Position numbers and translations under genes: made by a program. Positions 42,740 through 50,544 of a stretch of 62,200 nucleotides of DNA are shown here, piece after piece; the first letter of the stretch is position 1; every line of letters starts with the position of its first letter. The stretch covers positions 1-62,200 of the forward strand of contig CAKUWY010000020.1 in NCBI GenBank assembly GCA_934699585.1, given 5' to 3'. Origin of the DNA: an uncultured Fibrobacter sp. GTDB taxonomy: Bacteria; Fibrobacterota; Fibrobacteria; Fibrobacterales; Fibrobacteraceae. Below the pieces are notes generated by a model. That model saw only the letters and a program-made list of their open reading frames with translations. It was not told where the DNA came from and ran no database searches.

Positions 42740-44476
42740 GTGGCAGAAACATTGGATGGTCTCAAGGTTCGTATCCACGAACTGGAAAAAGAAGTCGAAC
42801 GCTGGAAGTCCCAAGTCAAGAATGTCCGTTATGGACTCAACTGGATGGATGTTCCAGAAGCTTTTGACAAGGATTCCGAAGACAAAATTCCAATTCTCGA
42901 AGAAGTCTCCGAAAAGGCGGTTGATGCAGAAGGCCCTTTGGCTGGCAGACCTCCCCATGTGATTATCGAAGGCGATAACTACCACGCACTCACTTGTTTG
43001 AATTATACCCACCGTGGTAAGATTGATGTTATCTACATTGATCCGCCGTATAACACGGGTTCAGATGGATTTACTTACAAGGATAAACGCTTTTTGACGG
43101 AATTTCCCGATGGGCAGAAAGTTCCCAAAGAACATCCGCTTCGCCATAGCTATTGGCTTTCGTTTATGGAAAAGCGTTTGAAGTTGGCAAAGAATTTGCT
43201 GAGTGATAAGGGGGTGATTTTCATCAGTATTGATGATAACGAACAAGCGAATTTAAAGTTGTTGTGTGATAAAGTATTTGGGGAAGGGAATTTTGTTGCG
43301 GAATTTATTTGGAAGAAAAAACAAGGCGGTGGAAACGATTCTGGCTTTGTTATTACCGAACATGAATATGTTTTATGTGTCGCTAAGAACATTGCGAAAT
43401 TTGAAATGGGACTTGACAAGAGTTATCAACTAGATGACAAACTCTATCCTTTAAAAGATGATAAGGGTGAATATGGGCTCATCACATTAGACAAAGCTTC
43501 TATTCAAGTTAGTCAATCTCTTATTTATGAAATAACAGGACCGAATGGTGAAAAATATTACCCACGTGTTGTTAAAGGAAAGCAATCTTGTTGGCGATGG
43601 AGTAAATCAAAGGTTGAAAAGCAATATGAAGAACTTGTTTTTAAGAATGGAAAGGTTTACACAAAATATTATAGGCCCCAGGGAGTTACTCCCAAAAGTT
43701 TGTTAATAGACGCCATATATGGAAGAACAGAAAGTGGTAATGATGATATAAAAGAAATTTTTGAAACCAAACCATTTGCTTATCCAAAACCGGTTCTATT
43801 GGTTAAGCATTTGCTGTCAATTTCCTCGGGTGGAAACAATAAACCTATCATTCTCGATTTCTTCGCCGGTTCTGGAACAACTCTACACGCAACACTCAAT
43901 CTTAACAAAGAAGATGACGGTAATCGCCAATGTATTCTTGTTCAACAATCCGAAGGCGACAATAACATCTGTGAAAATGTCACCTACGAACGCAACCGTC
44001 GTGTAATGTGTGGCTACACAAACGCAAAGGATGAAAGTGTTGACGGTTTAGGCGGTTCGCTTAAGTATTACAAGACTGGTTTCGTCGGTAAGCATCAGAG
44101 TAAAAACGCCAATGATGCAGACAAGGTGGAACTTGCTGAAAAAGCAGGTTGCCTTATCGCACTAGCAGAAAATACCTTGGAAGCAATCAAGGTTCCCAAA
44201 GCGGCAAAGGGCTTCTGGCAAATCTATTCCGATAATGCGGAAAAGAAAAAACGCTACACATGCATTTATCATAATGGCGATTATGGCAAAGTTTCTGATT
44301 TTGTTGCAAAAATCGATGAATTGCGAGCAACGGATAAAAAGTCAAAATTCACAGTTTATGTATTCAGCTGGAATTCTCCCGACTTCTTTGAAAACGAATT
44401 CGATGATTTGAAAAACATCGAAATCAAGGCGATTCCCAAACCGATTCTCGAAATCTACAAGGCTTTGAACGGGTAA
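42740..44476 (+). CDS. Type III restriction-modification methyltransferase (Mod)
   Basis: A 578-residue N6-adenine methyltransferase of the beta class: catalytic DPPYN (D101) comes before the SAM motif DFFAGSGTT (from 373). The N-terminal coiled segment RIHELEKEVERWKSQVK and YGLNWMDVPE are typical of Mod proteins. Mod recognises an asymmetric site and methylates one strand. The start is a GTG at 42740, with GAGG 5 bases upstream. The central target-recognition region (about 200-350) is AT-rich and variable, as expected. The Res gene starts 4 bases after the stop. It lies directly behind structured RNA copy A. Confidence 0.93.
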   Translation: MAETLDGLKVRIHELEKEVERWKSQVKNVRYGLNWMDVPEAFDKDSEDKIPILEEVSEKAVDAEGPLAGRPPHVIIEGDNYHALTCLNYTHRGKIDVIYIDPPYNTGSDGFTYKDKRFLTEFPDGQKVPKEHPLRHSYWLSFMEKRLKLAKNLLSDKGVIFISIDDNEQANLKLLCDKVFGEGNFVAEFIWKKKQGGGNDSGFVITEHEYVLCVAKNIAKFEMGLDKSYQLDDKLYPLKDDKGEYGLITLDKASIQVSQSLIYEITGPNGEKYYPRVVKGKQSCWRWSKSKVEKQYEELVFKNGKVYTKYYRPQGVTPKSLLIDAIYGRTESGNDDIKEIFETKPFAYPKPVLLVKHLLSISSGGNNKPIILDFFAGSGTTLHATLNLNKEDDGNRQCILVQQSEGDNNICENVTYERNRRVMCGYTNAKDESVDGLGGSLKYYKTGFVGKHQSKNANDADKVELAEKAGCLIALAENTLEAIKVPKAAKGFWQIYSDNAEKKKRYTCIYHNGDYGKVSDFVAKIDELRATDKKSKFTVYVFSWNSPDFFENEFDDLKNIEIKAIPKPILEIYKALNG

Positions 44477-44480
44477 TAAT

Positions 44481-47264
44481 ATGCAGATGCTTCCTTTCCA
44501 AGAAAATGCGGTCCTCGGCACGAACGGTCTCGTAGAAACGTTCAAGAAACTTTGGCAAACGGGCGGCCATAATCTCGATATCACTTTCAAGTCTCCGACA
44601 GGTTCCGGCAAGACTTTCATGGTGTCAAATTTTGTTCACGAATTGCAGAATGATCCTGCCTTTAATGACGATGTCGCGTTCGTTTGGATTACTTTCTCGG
44701 ATGACCTTGCGATGCAAAGCCGCGACAAGTTTTACGATTACTTTTTCCCGAATATCGGGCGAAGCCTCTTGACTATTGCGGATTTTTCCGAAGGCATTTT
44801 GCACAAAGACGATATTCTGTTCTTGAACTGGCAAAAGTTGGTGGCCAAAGATGCAAAAAAACGTTTGTTGCGTCGCCCTGACGAAGTTGAACTGCAAAAG
44901 GAACAAGGCTTCTACTTTGAAGATGTCGCGGAAAACACAAAGAAAGAAGGTCGCGAAATTGTGATGATTATCGATGAAAGTCACAAGAACGTGACTGCAT
45001 CGGCTTATCGTGATGTTATTACGCCGCTTAATCCACGAATCATATTGAATGTTTCCGCAACACCTGAAAAAATTCCCAACATCAGCGATGTGCAAAATCT
45101 GCGTGCAGGCTATGTTGAAGTCAAACGCTCCGATGTTGTTGCCGCTGGTCTTATCAAGGAACAGATTATTTCGCAAACCGAAGAAGATTTGAAAACCATT
45201 GAGGGTGAAGATTTAGATTTCGCCTTACTGCGGCTTGCTAAGGAAAAACGAGAATCTTTGGCAGAACAGTGGACTCGCCTCGGGCAAAACATCAACCCTC
45301 TCGTTCTAATTCAGTTGCCTAATGACGATTCTAAACTCAAGGACCAAGGCGTAGAAACGAAGGAAGAACTTGTTACAAGATTTCTGACGGAAAATTGCGA
45401 AGTTCCTGCAAATAAAATCGCTAAATGGTTTGACAACAAGAAAGAAAATCTGGAACATATTTCTGATGCCGATAGTCTCGTAGATTTTATGCTTTTCAAG
45501 TATGCGGCTGGTACAGGATGGGATTGCCCACGCGCACATGTTATCGTGATGTTCCGCGAAATTGAATCACCAACATTCAAAACACAGACTCTAGGAAGAA
45601 TTTTGCGCAACCCTGTTCCGAAAGTTGACTTGACGGCGTTCCCTGAACTGCGCGAAGGTTTCCTTTACACGAACTACCGCAAAAATGAAATCTCCGACAT
45701 TCCCGACACTGTTGAAAACAAGCCAAAAACTGAAGTGACGAATCTTGCTCCGCATCTCTTCGGTGGTTTAGCCACGAAAGACGCAGCGCATAATGTTATC
45801 CAAGAACTGAAAACTTCTATGCTTGACGAATTGGTCGCGAATAGTTCGGACAAGCCTATTTCAGATATCGCTCCCAAAATCGAAGCTGCGTTGCAAGAAG
45901 CGGTTAAACAGATTGCTCCAGAAATATTCCCTGTACAAGGCAACACCGTCGCATCGCCACAAACGAAATATAATCTTTTTGGCGAAGCTGATTCTCCTGC
46001 AACAAAAGTTCAAAAGACAGAACAAATTGTTGCAACGGCTACTCGAAATGTCAAGGCTATATTGACGGAACATTTCGGAGAGGGTGTTGCGAATAAGGCT
46101 ACAGAAATTGTCGCTGAGGCTACCCGCGATTTTGCAGAAACACTCGTCCAAAAACTGCCGTCTTCATTCATTGTCGATCCGCTTTTGAAGAGCGATTTCA
46201 TCAGTCGTGCAGACTATGGCGATATTGGTAAGGCTAGCAGTTTCCAAAGTTCGTTTGTCAAGTCAATGAACAACTATTTCGGAATTACCGAAAATGCCTA
46301 TAACAATCCGTTTGCACAAGAAGGCGTTCTTGAAAAATTTGGCATAGATATGTCTCAAACGCTTTCAACTGAGGTCTTGGCGAATGCCACCTTTGCAGAA
46401 ACCAACGATTTAGGCAAGAATGTTGAGCACGAAATGAGCGACAACGAAGTCGAAAAGAACTTCATGAATTCCTGCTATAACATCTTAGAAGAACAGACCG
46501 AACCTGATGCCAAATACGGCAACGTTGCTCGTTCTTGGGGCCCCTTCAAGGAAGCTCTTCGTCAATGGTTTGAACGCTATTCGATGACGAATATCGATAA
46601 TGTCGGTCGTTACAAAATCTTCTTGAAGGACTTATTCAAGAATGCGGCAAGTGTATTCCGCAAAGCTATTACTCAGGCTCTCAAGGATTACAGACCTATT
46701 CGCGATGCGTTTGTTGCCGAACGTCGCAAACAGGAAATGCAGGAAGCCTTGCCATTCAAATTCAAGACATCTTACGCCTATTCAAGCGACTTTGTCGATT
46801 ATAAGCCAAGTATGAAGAGTATGCTTCAACCGTTCAAGCTCAAAGCAGAATATCCAGGACGCGATAATGAAATCGCCTTTATCGAATTTCTTGAAAATCT
46901 ACCGACAGTTGAATGGTGGTTTAAGCAGAATGATGACGGCAAGGACTTTTATGCCCTCAAGTATTTCAACACCACCGAAAATCGAGAACGGCTCTTCTAT
47001 CCCGACTGGATTGTGAAATTTGTGGATGGTCGCATCGGCATTTTTGATACCAAGAGTGGATTTACAGCAGCCAATCCTGAAGGTCGTGCGGAAGCCCTTT
47101 CGAAAAAGTTGCGTGATTTGAATGCTCTTGCCGGCAAAGAAAAATTTGTTGGTGGCTTGTGCGTTCGCGAAAACGGCCTATGGTATTGTAATTGTGCCGA
47201 AAATTACCGTTACAAGGACGAAAAAGGCAACCTTGCTGAAGGTTGGATGCTGATGCAAGGATAA
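44481..47264 (+). CDS. Type III restriction enzyme subunit (Res)
   Basis: A 927-residue helicase-nuclease. Walker A is PTGSGKT (39-45), motif II is DESH (165-168), and VSATPEK follows. QTLGRILRNP marks motif VI. Near the C-terminus YPDWIVKF ... GIFDTKSG gives the PD-(D/E)xK nuclease motif (about 840-860). With Mod it translocates along DNA and cuts unmethylated sites in convergent pairs. Length matches the family and no frameshift is seen, so the system looks intact. Confidence 0.93.
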   Translation: MQMLPFQENAVLGTNGLVETFKKLWQTGGHNLDITFKSPTGSGKTFMVSNFVHELQNDPAFNDDVAFVWITFSDDLAMQSRDKFYDYFFPNIGRSLLTIADFSEGILHKDDILFLNWQKLVAKDAKKRLLRRPDEVELQKEQGFYFEDVAENTKKEGREIVMIIDESHKNVTASAYRDVITPLNPRIILNVSATPEKIPNISDVQNLRAGYVEVKRSDVVAAGLIKEQIISQTEEDLKTIEGEDLDFALLRLAKEKRESLAEQWTRLGQNINPLVLIQLPNDDSKLKDQGVETKEELVTRFLTENCEVPANKIAKWFDNKKENLEHISDADSLVDFMLFKYAAGTGWDCPRAHVIVMFREIESPTFKTQTLGRILRNPVPKVDLTAFPELREGFLYTNYRKNEISDIPDTVENKPKTEVTNLAPHLFGGLATKDAAHNVIQELKTSMLDELVANSSDKPISDIAPKIEAALQEAVKQIAPEIFPVQGNTVASPQTKYNLFGEADSPATKVQKTEQIVATATRNVKAILTEHFGEGVANKATEIVAEATRDFAETLVQKLPSSFIVDPLLKSDFISRADYGDIGKASSFQSSFVKSMNNYFGITENAYNNPFAQEGVLEKFGIDMSQTLSTEVLANATFAETNDLGKNVEHEMSDNEVEKNFMNSCYNILEEQTEPDAKYGNVARSWGPFKEALRQWFERYSMTNIDNVGRYKIFLKDLFKNAASVFRKAITQALKDYRPIRDAFVAERRKQEMQEALPFKFKTSYAYSSDFVDYKPSMKSMLQPFKLKAEYPGRDNEIAFIEFLENLPTVEWWFKQNDDGKDFYALKYFNTTENRERLFYPDWIVKFVDGRIGIFDTKSGFTAANPEGRAEALSKKLRDLNALAGKEKFVGGLCVRENGLWYCNCAENYRYKDEKGNLAEGWMLMQG

Positions 47265-47326
47265 TGGCATGGTGAATGCTGAAATGATTTAAGGAGATTT
47301 TAAAACACTTTAGATAATTGTATTTG

Positions 47327-47503
47327 ACATAGATTTTTGACAGAGCTGTAGTTTAGTTAATCGAAATTCTGGCAGATTTCAAAGTAATGCACTTAACAAG
47401 CTCTAGCCGCACCCTGTTGGGCGTGGGTCGTTTGTGCTTATTGCATTATGGGCTTGCCAGAGCCTCGATTGAGTAAGTGCATTCGACACCACGCCTTTTT
47501 TTT
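47327..47503 (+). ncRNA. Structured RNA element, copy B (diverged)
   Basis: GACATAG is the probable start. Segments AATCGA (47359), TCTGGCA (47368) and TAATGCA (47385) are answered by TGCATTA (47442), TGCCAGA (47455) and TCGATT (47465). The terminator stem is GGGCGTGG ... CCACGCC followed by TTTTTTTT. The first hairpin is poorer than in the other copies because GCTCTTATTC is missing. The next likely gene is 100-250 bases downstream. Confidence 0.75.
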
Positions 47504-47608
47504 GTTTTTTTCGTGTACTCTTATAAAGGGAAGTAAAAAACATGAGCGTTATAATAGTTAAACAACGGGACAGAGTCCCAAGGAGGTTCTTATAAGACCA
47601 TAGGGCGT

Positions 47609-47737
47609 ATGACATTGTGTTTTGTAGGAGATGTCGGGCAAATCGCCCGGCAGGTTAAAGCATGTTTGTTTAAAAGATTTGATTTTGTAATCAAAAAAAT
47701 TGAGTTTTTTTTAACCTTTGGGGATTTAGAAGACTAA
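47609..47737 (+). CDS. Possible small protein (42 residues)
   Basis: An open frame starting MTLCFVGDVGQIARQVKACL and ending FGDLED, 11 bases before the next gene and without a clear ribosome site. Its composition is plausible but nothing is recognised. Another tiny frame starts at 47541. Treat as tentative. Otherwise 47504-47748 is AT-rich and empty. Confidence 0.25.
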   Translation: MTLCFVGDVGQIARQVKACLFKRFDFVIKKIEFFLTFGDLED

Positions 47738-47748
47738 ATAAGTATAAG

Positions 47749-48210
47749 ATGCAGCAGAAGGAATCAACACATAAACCCGACCAAGAGCAGGCCTTGCAAG
47801 ATCTGTGGTTGAAGGAATGTGCTGATTTTGAAAAGCTTTCTTATACACAAAAAATGACTTTAAAGGAGAGATTAAGAGCAATCTTTCAAGCTAAAAAGAT
47901 GAATTCCTGTCGTTTTCAGGAAAAAACGGAATTAAGCCCGACGATTTTTACGAAGATTAAATCAGATAAGTATAGTCGATACAAACCGTCATTGGATAGC
48001 ATAATTGCGATTTGTATAGGCTTAGACCTTCCCTATCTTTGTTCAATGCAGTTGTTGAGAGCGGGAAACTATTGTTTAGATGATAGCGAACCCTGTCACC
48101 AGATATATATGTTCATCCTTCGGAATAACCAGCATTTTGACATAGATGGAGCGAATCGGTTTCTAATCCAAAATCATTTCAAACCAATAAGTGGCAAAAA
48201 TATGTATTAG
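47749..48210 (+). CDS. Putative helix-turn-helix protein
   Basis: A 153-residue AT-rich gene product. Residues of about 38-105 (LKERLRAIFQAKKMNSCRFQ, ELSPTIFTKIKSD, PSLDSIIAICIGLDL) follow the spacing of an Xre-like helix-turn-helix domain. The C-terminal 50 residues contain two Cys and are not recognised. It is the first sizeable gene after structured RNA copy B and could regulate the following effector-like gene. Function is inferred from fold pattern only. Confidence 0.5.
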   Translation: MQQKESTHKPDQEQALQDLWLKECADFEKLSYTQKMTLKERLRAIFQAKKMNSCRFQEKTELSPTIFTKIKSDKYSRYKPSLDSIIAICIGLDLPYLCSMQLLRAGNYCLDDSEPCHQIYMFILRNNQHFDIDGANRFLIQNHFKPISGKNMY

Positions 48211-48248
48211 ATGCATTCTTAGACCACAAATGATTCTCGAAAATTTTT

Positions 48249-48351
48249 CTTTCGCATAGCGAAAAGAAAAAAGTCCAAGAACGCCATTTCTGAACATAAT
48301 TTACAAAAAAAATGGCGATATTCGAAAAAATTCCTTTCGCATAGCGAAAAG
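48249..48351. repeat. Two identical short hairpins
   Basis: CTTTCGCATAGCGAAAAG occurs at 48249-48266 and 48334-48351. Between them CGCCATTT and AAATGGCG form a second inverted repeat. Possible termination or regulatory structure before the next gene. Confidence 0.6.
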
Positions 48352-48429
48352 CATTATGCAAAGCAATCATATAGTTTTTAAGAAACCTTTAACCAATTGT
48401 ACCGGTCCCGAAGGACCAAAGGAAAAAAA

Positions 48430-49131
48430 ATGTCAGAATGGAATAATTACGGAATGCTTGACATTCTATCTTTACTCACTGGATTGGAACCATCCAGTCC
48501 TCAGCCTTCTACCCAGGGACCGTCTCTGGAGCATTTTTTAGATGACGCGTATACTCATATACAAAAAACTGCGGATAATGTTAAACAGGCGTCCTGTATG
48601 TGGAATACACCAATAGATCTTGACGCTCTGATATTAGAAATCGGCTATCCAAATTTGAGTCCAGAAACAAGCATAACGAATAAGGCCTATGCTTTTTCTG
48701 ATGCTGCTTTTGGATGGCCCGACGATGACCGAGGTTCGGCAAAAGGAGCGTTTCGACATATTTTATGGCAATCCGATATGACAGCCAAATATGGGGACGA
48801 CGTTGCTCAAAAAATAGGTGATTGTCATGAAAGAGAAATGCCTTTTTATCCCAGAAATTCCTTTTTTTCGACTATTGATGACGCTGATAGAACGATTGAT
48901 CAATTAAATAATATGATTGGCCGCCGCATTGGCAACGAATTTAAGTATCTTTCAACAAAAGAACGTGCGCTGGAAATCCTGCGGTTTGGTTTTACTGAGG
49001 GATTTTACAGTGTGTTAAAAAGAGGTGACGGCTTTTTTGAAATCATCAAGAAACCGATGAGTTATGACGAGTATGAAAGAAAACGACAACAAATTCTCCG
49101 TCTCGACGATAATGGAAAGCATAAAGAATAG
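48430..49131 (+). CDS. Putative effector/toxin-like protein with AFRH...W...HE motif
   Basis: A 233-residue protein; the ATG at 48430 has AAAGGA about 8 bases upstream. The stretch GSAKGAFRHILWQSDM ... AQKIGDCHE resembles the DUF6973-type domain (RH-x-x-W followed by G-x-AHE). It is seen in several predicted toxins and may bind a metal. The N-terminus is Ser/Pro-rich and not a signal peptide. The next gene overlaps it and encodes a four-helix membrane protein, the usual layout of an effector with its immunity protein. That pairing is inference. Confidence 0.5.
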   Translation: MSEWNNYGMLDILSLLTGLEPSSPQPSTQGPSLEHFLDDAYTHIQKTADNVKQASCMWNTPIDLDALILEIGYPNLSPETSITNKAYAFSDAAFGWPDDDRGSAKGAFRHILWQSDMTAKYGDDVAQKIGDCHEREMPFYPRNSFFSTIDDADRTIDQLNNMIGRRIGNEFKYLSTKERALEILRFGFTEGFYSVLKRGDGFFEIIKKPMSYDEYERKRQQILRLDDNGKHKE

Positions 49132-49600
49132 TCGGCGGCTGATTCCATTTTTGTTTCTCGTTGCGGGAACGTTTTTCCCTATTGCCGTTATTGCCTTTGA
49201 TAAGGTGCTATATCCACATTTACATTCTCTCCTATTTGCCATGCTGCTTGCTAGCATCTTCGGGGGATGGATTGTTCGATACATATTCATTCTATACGAT
49301 ATGATTATGGGCAATATTCGTTTTCGTCCCGTAATTATCTCTGCCATAATCCTCTTTGTCGTCGCCCTTCTTATCATGGCTAATGGATGGCAACAGAATT
49401 ATTTGAATAAGCGAATGGCAGATGAAAATTATTCACTAGATGCTATGGCGTTCTATTTAATGATAGTTCTCAACGTTTTCCCGATGGTAGTGTTCTTTTT
49501 TAGAACAACAAATGTGAAAAAAGAAGCGCTGTGCTTGGTGTTGACGGTTGCTTTGTGCTTGCTCGGTTCATTACCGTTGGTATTTTTTACGGGGTTTTAG
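49064..49600 (+). CDS. Four-helix membrane protein, possible immunity protein
   Basis: Up to 178 residues with four hydrophobic helices (LIPFLFLVAGTFFPIAVIAF, LLFAMLLASIFGGWIV, PVIISAIILFVVALLIM, MIVLNVFPMVVFFF) and a fifth weaker one at the end. It overlaps the preceding gene by 68 bases if the first ATG is used; an ATG at 49112 would reduce this to 20. No family is recognised. AT-rich. A dispersed repeat follows directly at the stop codon. Confidence 0.6.
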   Translation: MTSMKENDNKFSVSTIMESIKNSRRLIPFLFLVAGTFFPIAVIAFDKVLYPHLHSLLFAMLLASIFGGWIVRYIFILYDMIMGNIRFRPVIISAIILFVVALLIMANGWQQNYLNKRMADENYSLDAMAFYLMIVLNVFPMVVFFFRTTNVKKEALCLVLTVALCLLGSLPLVFFTGF

Positions 49601-49702
49601 GGGCAGTGCCCCTAGGCGAAGGGGTAGTGGAAGACGAAGGGAGATCCCCGCCTTCGCGGGGATGACATTCGGCTGGAGCGAGGGGAAGGCTTTCCCCTTA
49701 CA
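49596..49702. repeat. Compound dispersed repeat
   Basis: TTAGGGGCAGTGCCCCTAGG then GAGATCCCCGCCTTCGCGGG plus GATGAC, then GGGGAAGGCTTTCCCC. Same compound as at 38427-38535. Confidence 0.75.
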
Positions 49703-49725
49703 ATCAAAAAAAATTCAAATTGCTA

Positions 49726-49773
49726 TTGACAAACATTTTCTTTTGATTTATATTATAGTGTACAAATGTTCAC
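49726..49773 (+). promoter_or_regulatory. Strong promoter with operator-like inverted repeat
   Basis: TTGACA (49726-49731) and TATATT (49749-49754) are 17 bases apart. GTGTAC AAAT GTTCAC (49758-49773) is a near-perfect inverted repeat over the expected start site. Confidence 0.7.
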
Positions 49774-49821
49774 AATTTTAACACCCGCAATTTCATGCAT
49801 GTTTGCGGGAAGGAGCAAAAA

Positions 49822-50145
49822 ATGAATACTAGCCAGATTAGGCCGAAAAATGTTATATTGCCCGTAAGCAATATGATGTACCCCTTCATGACACTTGACG
49901 ATAACGCTGAAATAGTCCATTCCGAAATGGGAAAGGACGGTCGAGTCAAGGTGTACATTGAGAAACCCGACGCGAAGGACGGCTTCCACCGTGCAACATG
50001 CTACTTACCCTCCTATACATGGGAAGATATATTCGGTTTTTCAGATGAGGAAATCGATCGCTATAAAAAAGTGATTGAGTCTACGGCTCATTTGATAATG
50101 GAATTTTCTCAGAAAGGCGGGTTTAGCAATGCCGCAAATCTTTAA
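49822..50145 (+). CDS. Partner protein of a DUF4160 gene
   Basis: A 107-residue protein with AAGGAG 7 bases before the ATG. It has no recognised domain; the middle (AEIVHSEMGKDGRVKVYIEK) suggests small beta strands and the end (EEIDRYKKVIESTAHLIMEF) a helix. It overlaps the downstream DUF4160 gene by 17 bases. Gene pairs of this kind are frequent in bacteria and behave like small toxin-antitoxin-type modules in layout. The operator over its promoter fits autoregulation. Role unknown. Confidence 0.6.
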   Translation: MNTSQIRPKNVILPVSNMMYPFMTLDDNAEIVHSEMGKDGRVKVYIEKPDAKDGFHRATCYLPSYTWEDIFGFSDEEIDRYKKVIESTAHLIMEFSQKGGFSNAANL

Positions 50146-50407
50146 AATCGGATCGTTCTGGGTTTATTTCTGGTCTAACGAGAATAATCCGTTAGAACCA
50201 ATTCACGTCCATGTGTCGGAAGGCACGCCTTCTGCAAACGCAACCAAAATTTGGATTACGAAGGCCGGGAAATGCCTCTTGGCTCATAATAATTCGCATA
50301 TCAACCCGCATGTTTTGCAGAACATTCTCCGAATTATCGAGGCCCGTAATGAAGAGATTGTGAAAAAATGGACGGAATTCTTTAAGGAGATAACGTATTT
50401 CTGCTAA
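50129..50407 (+). CDS. DUF4160-type small protein
   Basis: A 92-residue protein beginning MPQIFKIGSFWVYFWSNENN, with PIHVHVSEG then ATKIWI. This is the N-terminal and HVHV pattern of DUF4160 proteins (compare 'PPHFHV'). The C-terminal helix RNEEIVKKWTEFF matches the family's 'eW...h' end. Biochemical function is not known. Second gene of the two-gene module, coupled by overlap. Confidence 0.75.
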   Translation: MPQIFKIGSFWVYFWSNENNPLEPIHVHVSEGTPSANATKIWITKAGKCLLAHNNSHINPHVLQNILRIIEARNEEIVKKWTEFFKEITYFC

Positions 50408-50544
50408 AGACACATGAATCGCAGTCAAGCCGGGAATGACAATGGCGGCATTTTGCTATCTTTGTGCCCACTATGGAAAAATAAACGAGGCGAATGTTGT
50501 AGCCGGGAGCTTGCTCACGGATATAACTGAGCCGAAGGTATTTT

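Noticed and set aside
48249..48351. Repeated CTTTCGCATAGCGAAAAG as a CRISPR array
   Set aside because: Only two units, no further regularly spaced copies and no cas genes; more like hairpins. No CRISPR array was seen anywhere in the window.
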